Assembly: GCA_029945375.1 (NCBI GenBank)
Contig: CM057057.1
Location: 2,418,001 to 2,482,000, forward strand
Direction of reading: 5' to 3'
Source of the DNA: Agaricus subrufescens
Lineage: Eukaryota; Basidiomycota; Agaricomycetes; Agaricales; Agaricaceae
Length of the DNA: 64,000 nucleotides
Shown here: positions 54,301 through 64,000 of the stretch, piece after piece
Layout of the letters: each line of letters starts with the position of its first letter
Numbering within the stretch: position 1 is the first letter of the stretch
Position numbers and translations under genes: made by a program
Notes under the pieces: generated by a model
What the model was told of the DNA's origin: nothing
Database searches by the model: none
Seen by the model: only the letters and a program-made list of their open reading frames with translations

Positions 54301-54402
54301 TCCTGTCGGAGCAATTTCCACATAACAATACGACTTACTTAAACCATCACTCTCTATACTTACTTCTCCGTTTCTCTGCCGGTATCAGTGGCTTCAAGGA
54401 CG
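51320..54402. other. 3-kb gene-poor, low-complexity region
   Basis: It contains the G-alpha 3' UTR, a (TTTC)n microsatellite near 51773-51799, an AAC/AAT-rich run at about 52232-52308, poly-T and poly-A tracts near 51603, 52104, 52625 and 53035, and long pyrimidine stretches. No frame with family motifs on either strand. It may be a long untranslated or regulatory region. Confidence 0.45.
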
Positions 54403-55280
54403 ATGTCAACCAAAGTGACTACACATGAGAGTTTGAAGATTGTTAACACCACACGTATGCTATCGTTTCTCTCTCCACAAGTGCCATCTTGTCAATGCTC
54501 ATTCCTTATTTTTACTTCACATCACCTCACGGGCGCATCGGTGTAATGCATCTAATTTCTCCTTCCCCGTGTACCTTTAAATCCGGCCCATTCAATCGCT
54601 GGCGATGTCAATCTATATCGCGCTAATCGCCTTACGGGTATAACCTTCATCAATCGAAAGAGGCCCCAGCTGCAATCGGACCATACTCTCAAGCCATCAA
54701 AGTCGGCAACCTTCTGTTTTGTTCAGGATGTATTCCATTGAATCCGGAAACAATGGAAATCGTTTCAGGTGGTGTTGAAGAACAAACCAGACAGGCGCTG
54801 AAGAACTTTAAAGCTGTTGTCGAAGCTTCGGGTTCTGAATTGGGCAAGGTTGCTAAGACTACTGTGAGTTGTTTTCATCATAGACGCGAATAGTTCTTCT
54901 GGCCGCGTTCCCGCCTCCTTTCTTTTTTTACTTCAACACCGCTTGATATATGATCAAGAGACGCCTCCGACACGGGGTTTTGGCGAAACAAATCTTTTAT
55001 CTTGAGCTTCTCAACTGATGTAGATCACTTTTTTGGCGCCTTTCCATCTAGGTTTTCCTGAAGAATATGAATGATTTTGTCGCTGTGAACGGTGTCTATG
55101 CAGATTTCTTTGGAGATCATAAACCCGCCCGATCGGCCGTTGAAGTAGCGAGATTGCCCAAAGATGTATTGGTCGAAGTTGAAGCCATTGTAAGGTTAGT
55201 GGTATCTCATCACTATGATTGGCTGCGGTCTGTGCCTCTGTCTGATTCATATCCTTCTTCTTCTACTCAGCCTGGCCTAA
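54403..55280 (+). CDS. RidA / YjgF / UK114-family protein (reactive imine deaminase type)
   Basis: Exons 54403-54454, 54661-54863, 55052-55194 and 55271-55280 join to 135 residues. It has [20 protein letters not shown] near the N-terminus, [20 protein letters not shown] in the middle, and [20 protein letters not shown], which carries the conserved Arg and Glu of the trimer active cleft. Family members hydrolyse reactive enamine/imine intermediates from PLP enzymes in cytosol or mitochondria. The last coding exon is only 10 nt (four codons with stop). It is convergent with the proteasome gene, 61 bp away. Confidence 0.93.
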
Positions 55281-55341
55281 GAGATTATTGTTCAAGCATG
55301 AGAAAGATAATGAAGCCCAAAATGATGTGGCAAGGTCTAGT

Positions 55342-56406
55342 CTACATTTCTTCTATTACAGCTTGTAGTCGGGCCTCGTTTAGAATCTCGAACCCTTTGT
55401 CTTTCGTTACCTAGTCGTGGAACCGTCAGAGCCGTGTGGTGGCAGTGAGAGATTTTTGATAAATATACCTGGGCCAGTTGAACGTTGTGTTGATCAAGCT
55501 TCTCTTCCATCACCTGTTTCAATACACGTAGCGTCAAAACTTGAGCTTCTTTTAATGTCATTTGCTACAGAAATTCATCAGTATGGAGACAGTCCATATG
55601 CAGATATGAAGATACATACCTTATGCCACTTATCCTGTAGTTCGCTCTGGGCAGCTTCCGATCCTGAACCGATTGCCTTGGCCTCATATCTTACAAAGGT
55701 GCCCGAGGGATCTGTATGGAACCTGTTAACAACACCTTACATTTCAGTAAACATAGAACCATAGATGATATGACAGGCTGCGCACGTACAACTGAGGTCC
55801 ATGTTCATCAATACCAGCAATCAGCAACGCAACGCCAAACGGTCGGCTCATCATTGCCTCTTCATCATGCACACTCTCACCGAATCGTAATGCGAGATCA
55901 CACACAGCTTGAGTTACGCTCTCAACTTTGATACGTTCATCATAAGTGAAAGCATGATTCTGAGCCGTGACACGCGCATGGTCGATCATCGTGCGTGCAT
56001 CCGCAGTGAGGCCTGACATGGCACAGCCAAGATGAGTATCGATTTCCATAATCTTCTCGATTGAGGAGGCTTCAAGAAGGGGAGATTGGACACGCTTTTC
56101 TACACCAAGAATGACACCTTCAGGCGTCTTGATTCCGACTGTTGTTGAACCTAGCTGCAGAGGCGGTCCGTGAGATCCGATCCTGTATCCGTACTCTCGA
56201 AACATACTTTAATTGCCTCGATGGCATATTCAACTGTGGGATCGCGTGAGGTGAACTCGACGCTCTATTGAATTGAACAATACCTTGGAATAGACGGCCC
56301 TCGGGCGAGAAGGTGTTGACACCGCGATCTGGACCACCAACTGCTCAATTGTATGTTCGTCTTGATATCTCGTGTGCTTACCGTACTCTGAGCGTGTAAG
56401 GAACAT
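55342..56406 (-). CDS. PUP2: 20S proteasome subunit alpha 5
   Basis: Seven exons (56406-56382, 56328-56284, 56233-56208, 56154-55790, 55722-55620, 55564-55469, 55410-55342) give 242 residues, the normal alpha-type length. The alpha signature is split over exons: [20 protein letters not shown]. Then come [78 protein letters not shown], and a C-terminal helix with [29 protein letters not shown] plus the EKIMEID stretch point to alpha 5. It forms the outer ring of the 20S core. Confidence 0.95.
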
Positions 56407-56685
56407 GGCAGGTCTGGGAAAGATACACGGGAGACTGGCTTGCGTGGACGCCTCGACGCGTGTTCACGCCGTGGGAACTCTGCCAATATAAGTCTGATCG
56501 GACGCGCATCTTATCTTCTTATCTTATCTCCCGTACCACCTCAGACAATGAACGTGCTCTCCATGTTCCAATGGTCTGATTATCTTATGTTGCCGATATT
56601 TGTTTCTATGTAGTGGCTACCCGCCAAAGCCCCCGCTGCTGATCGATGGATAATTCGGTCATATCAGCTTTATCATCACTCCATC

Positions 56686-57988
56686 ATGTCCACCCAGGAA
56701 CTCTCTCCTGCTGATCTGCGGGATATTCTTCAGTTCACAACGCAGCTTGCGCGTGAGGCTGGTGACCTCATACTTCAGGGGTCTCAAGAAATCCAGGGTG
56801 CCGGTTCTTCCGTGGAGGAGAAGTTGAACGCTGTAGACTTGGTCACAAAGTGGGATGTCGCCGTAGAGGAGTTCGTCAAAAACAGGATCAAAGAAAAGTA
56901 CCCGACTTTTAAGTTGTAAGCATTTCTTCCCCCGTCCATTATTGTCTTACCCTGATTACATTTTTCAGTGTCGGAGAAGAATCCTACTCGAAAGGCATCC
57001 GCGATCCTTTGACAGACGATCCGACCTACTGTGTTGACCCGATTGGTGCGCTTAAACGGTCTTAGGCTCTCATGTGTCCTCTCTTTTTAAGCGATAATTC
57101 AAGATGGCACGACCAATTTCGTTCACGGATATCCATTCGCTTGTATATCTTTAGGTTTGATATACAAACGGCGCCCAGTCTTAGGTGTCATCTTCAACCC
57201 CTTCCTTGATCATCTGGTCTGCTCATTCCCATATGTTCTAAACTCGCAGCAATGCTAATACCTTCCGTAGTATTCCGGAGTTAAAGGTCAAGGATCGTAT
57301 CTGACACGAGGAATCAATTCCGAACCTGTCAAGTTACCCCTTGTGTCTCCTCGTCCGTTGCAAAGTTTGCAGAAGGCTCTCATTGGTATAGCCATCAGCT
57401 CGTGATAGGCAAAGAGACTCACTTTTCCCGCAGGGGTGGAATGGGGTTCTGATCGCCGTAAAAATACCATTGATGCCAGAGCCGCGTCCTACTCTCGCCT
57501 CGCGGGTGACGCGGCCGAGGGTATCATAGGAGGAAAGAACGCTCACTCATTACGTTCCATAGGAAGTGCCGCGTTGAACTACGCGCTAGTGGCACAAGGT
57601 GGTCTTGACCTGTACTGGTACGTTATCGGGCATTTGCGATAATGCCGCATTTGACATTGAAGGACGCTAGGGAAATCGGATGTTGGCCGTGGGATGTTTG
57701 TGCTGGGACAGTTATCGCACAAGAGGCAGGGGCTCTTGCCACTGGATCAAAACATGCATTCTCTACCACTGTTCACGAGGACAATTTTGGAGACTTTACA
57801 GAGGACATCTTGACAGGCCGTAGATATATCGTCGTACGGGCAATCGCAGATACTCCCGTAAGTAAATTTTGCTTTACCATACTTTGAGATTGCGGTAACA
57901 CTAGGAACAGAATGAGACGGGAAGAGACGCTCAGCGTAGAATAATCAAAGAATTCTATGACACTGTTGAAGAAATTGAACCAATGTAA
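56686..57988 (+). CDS. Inositol monophosphatase family enzyme
   Basis: Seven exons (56686-56915, 56969-57045, 57104-57216, 57271-57385, 57434-57617, 57671-57857, 57911-57988) give 327 residues. Metal-site motifs are FVGEES, then VDPIDGTTNFVHGYPF and CWPWDVCAGTVIAQEAG. VEWGSDR also fits the family. These are Mg2+-dependent, Li+-sensitive phosphatases of inositol-1-phosphate or related substrates (quinate-pathway QutG is a relative). Exact substrate not determinable. It is about 40 residues longer than human IMPA1, partly through the N-terminal helix. Confidence 0.92.
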
Positions 57989-58526
57989 CTACGCAATGAG
58001 TATTATGCTCTCTCCGAACAGATAGAAGAGTCTCGGCGTTTTTACGGTTCATCTTTACGTTCAACTGTTGCATTCACTGGTATGAATGTCAGGTAGGTAA
58101 GAGCACGTGCTACAGAACAGTAAGAATGGGCGTATGATAATTTAGAGGTAAACCCCATGGGGTGTTGTTGGACCATAGGTGGAGATCATCATTTGATGAA
58201 CCCCTCTTCCCCCACTCCTGTTAAATATATAATGACGCTTAGTGACGGTGCTTCAGCCATTCGGGAGAGGAATGCACATGCTACTGACGGTCCGTTTAAG
58301 CGGTCCGGCTTCTTTTGAACATCAGCTGACAGCTATTTTAAGATTGTTTCCTCTCAGCATTTCCACAAGAGCGGATAAATATTTTTTGAGCGCTCATGAG
58401 GCGGGACACAAAAAACATCTAGGGAGAGACCGGCTTCGTGCTTACTGCCTTTCTTGTTCGCCTCATCTCAGCTCCGGCAACCAACCTTCTCCGTATTTTG
58501 AGCATCCAAATCTTTCAGTGTAAAAT
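57989..58526. other. Intergenic region upstream of the transporter
   Basis: It holds the promoter of the transporter gene. A TATA-like AATATATAAT is near 58223-58232, about 300 bp before the ATG. No gene is seen. Confidence 0.4.
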
Positions 58527-61242
58527 ATGAAAGGCACTGCTGGTAGAGCCGTGCCAACGAATCGTCATGCTATTCTATTAGCTACTTTCGTCGCTTTTGG
58601 TGTGTACCCGGTTCCGTTGAACAACTTCAGCTATCTTTCATGCTTTTCCCCTTACTGAACATCCGGCATTGTAGGAGGTGCGTGAAATACATTAAATGAG
58701 CCCTTGCCAAGCCAATAAAGTTTAACATATGCAGGTTTCTTATTTGGATATGACATTGGTGTTATCTCGGTATGAGTTCTGCTCCGTGGATCTTGTATCC
58801 AGCGAGCTAACGGTTTATGGCTTTATGTTCATAGGGATGTTTGATTATGCCCGATTTCATTCGCCGCTTCGGAGAACAACGCGCGGATGGACAGTTCTTC
58901 CTGTCAAGTTCAAGACAATCGATAATTACGTCGCTTCTATCTGCTGGGTGAGTTACGTTGAGCTTTTCTTCATTCTCGGGTATTAATGTTCAATAATCAG
59001 AACTTTCGTGTAAGTTACACTACTGATGGTCCTTGGCTGGGGTCGAGCTGAGTTTTACTCGTAGTGGTGCCTTGGGTCAAGCTTTCACTTCCGACCGATT
59101 CGGTCGTAGAGGCTCTATCCTCCTTTGGAGTGCTATCTTCACAGTCGGAGTGGCAATTCAGACCGGCACTACGTTTTCTATTGCACAAATCACCGTTGGG
59201 AGATTTGTCGCCGGATTGGGTGTCGGAGCATTGTCAGGTATGACAATTTACCTTCATTACATACAACAGGGGGCTGACAGAGATTTCTGTATTCTGATTA
59301 GCCATTGTGCCGCTGTATAATGGGGAGACTGCTCCAAAAGCCATGAGAGGAATGCTACTTGTATTATATCAACTTGAAATTATCATTGGGTATGTTGTTT
59401 TTTTAAGGTCCTATGGGCTGCCGTAAGTTGATTAATGGCTTATTCCTTTTTGTTAGAATTTTCTTGAGTTATGTGTTGGATCTGGCCACGCACACTATAG
59501 ATAACTCTGCGTCATGGCGTGTTCCCGTCGGCCTTCAGCTTGTATGGGGTTTAATCTTATGCACTGGTATCTTCTTTTTACCGGAATCACCGTACGCTCC
59601 CCAGTCCTCGATCCAGAAACATAGTGTTTTCTGATTGTTGGTGTTGTAGGCGTCATTTACTCGGAACCAAGAGGCGCGAAGAAGCCAAAGTCGTCATTGG
59701 CTTGTTGAATGGAGTTCCTGTCGACGATCCTTTGGTAGAAGAGACTGTTGAAGAACTGGACTATGCTATCAATGCCGAAAATGAAGGAGGTCAAGCGACT
59801 TGGGCGGAATGTTTCTCCACGAGGAATAAATTGTGGATACGAACTGGACATGGAATGATGCTTCAATTCATTCAACAGTTGAATGGCCAGAATTTCTACT
59901 GTAAGTGCCTCCCCATTTGTTCAATTTTGATCGGCCTTTGCGTATTCTAACTGATTTTCTTACGCATTATAGACTATTACGGTGACACATTCTTCCAGAG
60001 TGCTGGAACTACGTAAGTTCTGTCTTATTTATGCTTCAACAGGGTGTTCACATTTTTCATTCTATTTCAGGTTGAACCCGTATGTGATCCAAACTATCCT
60101 CGGCGCTGTTTCTGTAGTGGGAACTGTTCCAGCACTGGTATGATACACTTTGTGGCGTTGAAATTCAGGCCGATGATATGCTCTATTTCAGTACCTCATT
60201 GAATCGATGGGACGAAGGAAGGTCAGCAGATTTCTTAAGTGTTCGGCCGAGGACGATTCTAAAATTTCAACAGTCTTTACTATGGGGATCGTGCCTCGAG
60301 GCAATTTGTTCACTGATTGTAAGTTTGGGTATTCAAAATTGTTGTTTGATTCATAAAAATAACACGATTAGGCTGGCCTTGTTGGACATTTTACCCTGGC
60401 GCCTGCTGACACACCCACTGAACAACTCACTCATCGTAATAAGCAAGGAGGTGAGGTTTCTATATTTTGACTGTAGGGTGTGCCTGGCTCATGCGATGAA
60501 AATTTAGGTGATACTCTCATAGCTTTCGCTATCTTACACGTCTTCTCCTTCTCCATTTTCTGGGGTCCGACACCGTCAGTCATAAATCCTTCACGTCCAG
60601 TGCATGAAACTGAAACTCCATCAGATGGGTTTACCTCGGTGAATCTTTCCCCCTCCGTGTCCGAGCCAAGTGCATTGCTTTGGGTAGTGCCACGAACTGG
60701 TAAGAATCATAAAGTACAGCTCCATTGTCACCGAATAACTAAAAACATTGCTTTCTTCAGGATTTGGAACTTCCTCCTTTCTTTCTTTGCTCCGAGAATC
60801 GCAGCCAGGTGTGTGTGAAAGTCTCATTCTCGGCCTTAGCCCAGTTGATTCTCCGATGGAGCATCTCCTGAATGCGATCATGTCACCGGCGTCAGGGTAC
60901 TTGTTATGGTGTGATGCTAACTTGATTGTTTCAGAATCGGGCCTCTCATCTTGTTGATCTTCTTTGGAATGCTCGTTTTTGGATACCTATACGTCTATTT
61001 GTGTGTCCCCGAGACGAAAGGTTTGAGCCTGGAAGAAGTTTGTCCCTTTTCCGTCTTTTTTTTCTGACAACCCGCCTGACGATCATTGACAGGTTGATGA
61101 GATGTATCGCTCAGGAGTCAAACCCTGGCAATCTGCCGGTTGGAAGCCACACCTCATGGAGACCATGCACAAGACCACTGGGGGACTGGGTTCTGATGAT
61201 AAGTCCGAGGAGGAGAAACATCACGATCCAAGTTCGGCTTAA
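58527..61242 (+). CDS. MFS sugar (hexose-type) transporter
   Basis: Nineteen exons in phase give 527 residues. Starts are 58527, 58675, 58735, 58835, 59001, 59065, 59302, 59457, 59650, 59973, 60071, 60192, 60274, 60372, 60508, 60625, 60761, 60935 and 61093. MFS sugar-transporter landmarks are FLFGYDIGVISG in TM1, DRFGRRGS in loop 2-3, ITVGRFVAGLGVGAL, FFLPESP after TM6, QFIQQLNGQNFYYYG in TM7, ESMGRRK in loop 8-9, PLRVRAKCIALGSATNW and CVPETKGLSLEE after TM12. It should be a plasma-membrane proton symporter or facilitator for hexoses. Exon 2 is 3 nt (GAG, 58675-58677) and exon 5 is 9 nt (59001-59009); without the 3-nt exon the frame is still kept. Confidence 0.92.
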
Positions 61243-61349
61243 ATCGTATTTGGAATAGTCATAACGGTAATCATGTGTACGAATATTTTCCACGTTGCTA
61301 CGACTGAGACTACGGCTTGTACATACGCGAATGCGAAAAATCTTATCAT

Positions 61350-64000
61350 TTAGGCGGGAACAAGGGTGACATGTCCTTGTCCGGACGAAAATGGAATGAC
61401 AAACGCTCCAGCATCGGTGGAAAGAGAACTAGAGGGCTTCAAACCGTTAAAACCGGAAATCTTGGCTGTCTGCGCCACCAAAAGACGACCCTGAGGGGCT
61501 GCAGCCGCGGAGCTTGCACCATCAGGTGCAGCCGTAATGGTCACATCCACTTGTCTTGTGCTGGGATTGAATGCCACAGTCGAGAAGGCACCAGCATCCA
61601 AAGTCAGTAAAGTTCCGAGTGGCGCCAAGTAGAAACGACGACGAATGGAGTCCTTCACGCTGACTTGGACAGTGGGTGATGTCGCAACAACGTTTCCTCC
61701 GAAAGCTTGCCAGCCGAAGTCGGGATGATTAACAAGGAAAGTCCCCATTCCCATACTATGACCCGAAAAGTTCGGTCCATAATCTCCAGAGTAACCATCC
61801 CACTTGAGGGTATCGGCAAATGAATGGAAGGACGCTGAAGCGAAACCACCTTGATCGATGTTGGATAATGGACCACTCAGACCGCCGAAGCCAAGACGGA
61901 GGAGGAAGACATCCGATGGGGAGGATTGGAATTCGGTTATCAAAGGAAGGGCATTGAGACCACTTCCGTAATGATGTATTTGCCTTTCATACCGCATGAG
62001 TTTGCCACCATAGATGTTGTCCCTACAGGAAATGGTTAGGAGTTACATCATACACTCTGATTGGACGAACCAATATCGCCTAGCGTTCCCGTTGTAGCCC
62101 CAGTGTGGAATGAGGGGCTGATAGGCAAGAATCGAATTCAAAGCATTCGTAGAAGTTGTCGTGTCGTTGAAATGACGGGCCCAAGCATAGACACCTTCTT
62201 GACCTGTCGAATCCCATGCCATCTCTGATCCGTACCTAGAATGTCCTCGGTCAATATTTTTATTTCCAAGAGAGCGTGTCGGCTCACGGGAATCGCTGCC
62301 CCCTCCAGCTTGTCGCTCGGGCCTGCATCTTGCCTTCCACAAAGGTTGCATTCGATGTCAAACCCTCTCTTTTGAGATCATCCAATAACAATGTGAGCAC
62401 AGTTTCACCCATCAATCCGAAATTCAAGAATCCGACTCTTCCTCCAGTCATGGCGGATACGGTAAGGACGGCTTGGTTGATGTACCAATGCCAGTCGTGA
62501 ACATGAACAAGGGAAGGATAGTTTCGAGCCACACGATACATGGCCCAGTAGGCGGCTGCGACGTGGATGTAATCATAGCCACGATCGACAGCAAATGCTG
62601 CAGCTTGATTCCAGGACCACCAATTACCGAAATTAATGGAGGCCGGGTAAGGATAGTTCGGTAGCAGAGACGGTTGGTAGAAGTACACAGCCTGTGTGAG
62701 GTGTCATTAATTCAGAAAGCGAGGCTGGGGTTAACAAATGAAGTTACCTTCTTGACGGTTCCTGGGGAAATATACAACGAGATTCAGACCAATGAAAATC
62801 CACACTAATCAGAATTAAGAACGTACCGTCGCTATTTTGAACGGAACCCCAGAGTACTGTGTTGACGAACTGTTCGAGTTTGGCCACCTCAGCTGCATTG
62901 GGCTGGACATACTGTTTCATCGTCGCCGCTAGCCAGGATCCAGCACCAGCCTCATCACTAAGACCAGGTATCCAGGCTCGTGGGTCATCCTTCACGATAG
63001 CATTGACTTCGCGATCGTAGCTAATGACTGAAGGGGAACGTTTGAAAGGGTCCGTTGAACTATTGAACCATTGAGCAGTGGTCAAGAAGTTGCCGAGGTC
63101 TGCAATAGCTTTAGTCGCCCCATTTGTAACGTAGTAGTGCACTGTCTGGAGAGATCCGTCGCTGTAGGTGATCGAGAGACGACTACGACCCCACGTGTGA
63201 GCCGTAACATCAAAGCCCACCCAGCCCGCTGTTTTGGCATCGGAGTTGCTGGTCCATGAAAGAGCACCGGAAGGTGTAACGGCCATAGATCGTACAGATG
63301 CTGCAGAGTTGTGAAGGAAAAGCTTGCCAACTTGGTCCATGGGAAGGACGTATCCGGGCAGACCCACCGCAACAGGGCGACCGGCATTCTGTAGAGTATT
63401 TTCAATAGTCCTGATAGACGACGCTAAACGAAATTCGATGCCGTATGTGCGTGTCTGATTGGGTTGGAGAGTGAAGGAAGTTGGGGCGTTCCAGGGAGTG
63501 ACACGCGACCATTCGTTCTGCGCCCAAGCGAGAGTGTGGAATTGCCACTCATACAACCCTTCGAATGTTTGTGATTGATAGAAGGGGTCGCCGGAAGTCG
63601 ATTCAGGAAGGAACCTCCATCCCTCTAGAGGTGATTGACCAACAGGTGTGACAACTAGAGGTGGAAGAGTTCCCAGTAAGGGTGTAACTTGAACGAATCC
63701 AGCGTCCTGTCCAATATACGGATCAAACACGCTGCAAAGGTTGTTTGTATCCGTGCCAGTCCGGTCAGTGAAAATCTGGACAGACGGTCAGTTACGATGG
63801 ATCCTCAGGTATACATATGTTTACATTGTTGAATTCCAATGGAGCACCAAGCGAGCCTATCTCGACCGCGACAGTTTGACTATTCTTGACATCGAAGAGG
63901 AGTTGAATCACACCATTCTGGTTTACCCAGCGGCGTGTGATACTCAGAAGCGAACCGGAGGGAAGGGTGGGGGCAAGGTTGGCAGCCGCGAGAGTATTCC
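61350..64000 (-). CDS. Large secreted-type protein resembling DUF5695 / six-hairpin glycosidase-like family, 5' end outside window
   Basis: Exons 64000(edge)-63825, 63775-62827, 62761-62748, 62691-62288, 62235-62071 and 62022-61350 join in phase to about 790 visible residues. Notable stretches are FDPYIGQDAGFVQVTPLLG, EWQFHTLAWAQNEWSRVTPW, YPASINFGNWWSWNQAAAF, YGSEMAWDSTGQEGVYAWAR, GGKLMRYERQIHHYGSGLNA and HSMGMGTFLVNHPDFGWQAF. This aromatic-rich pattern with repeated helices recalls DUF5695 proteins with a predicted six-hairpin glycosidase fold, judged from memory only. Activity unknown. One exon is 14 nt (62761-62748). It is convergent with the transporter gene, 107 bp apart. Confidence 0.75.

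Overview
The window is nuclear DNA of a filamentous fungus, most likely an agaricomycete basidiomycete. Genes are cut by many 45-65 nt introns with short exons, branch sites lie close to the 3' splice site, and the encoded proteins (large-insert G-alpha, hexose transporter, GH47 mannosidase, fungal TauD-type dioxygenase) are of fungal type. Gene models here were made by joining exons whose reading phases agree; none was checked against transcripts.

Left part (1-12.7 kb), housekeeping and metabolism: a partial fasciclin-domain secreted protein (-), an aldo/keto reductase of the Kv-beta type (+), a tRNA-Asn(GTT) with a 9-nt intron (+), a nucleoside-diphosphate-kinase-like protein that lacks the catalytic histidine (+), an alpha-ketoglutarate dioxygenase resembling xanthine dioxygenase (-), the head-to-head ribosomal pair eL21 (-) and uS4 (+), and a class I alpha-mannosidase GH47 (-).

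Central part (13.4-48.3 kb): a minus-strand cluster of paralogous single-pass membrane proteins, named P1 to P8 here, plus decayed copies. Each has a Ser/Thr-, Pro- or Gly-rich outer region, a Thr-rich juxtamembrane module of about 45 residues, one transmembrane helix, a basic stop-transfer run and a cytosolic tail. Most tails carry NPFxD or DPFxD motifs (Sla1-type endocytic signals in yeast Wsc1). P2, P4, P5, P6, P7 and P8 look intact; P1 and P3 look like pseudogenes. Fragments of the family lie at 14.98, 24.8 and 25.5 kb. Intact ectodomains run from about 150 residues to over 1,000, and grew through 48-residue repeats (P6), 32-residue repeats (P7) and an array of eight phase-1 mini-exons (P8). 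Several copies share promoter motifs. Inside or beside the cluster lie an RS-domain nuclear protein gene with a decayed fragment of itself, a broken RlpA-like gene and an unrecognised membrane-protein gene. This cluster is the best candidate for an undescribed system: a locally expanding set of wall-sensor-like surface proteins.

Right part (48.9-64 kb): a divergent G-protein alpha subunit with Ala in place of the switch-II Gln (+), a gene-poor low-complexity stretch, a RidA-family protein (+) convergent with proteasome subunit alpha5 (-), an inositol-monophosphatase-family enzyme (+), an MFS hexose-type transporter with tiny exons (+), and the 3' part of a large DUF5695-like protein gene (-) that runs off the right edge.
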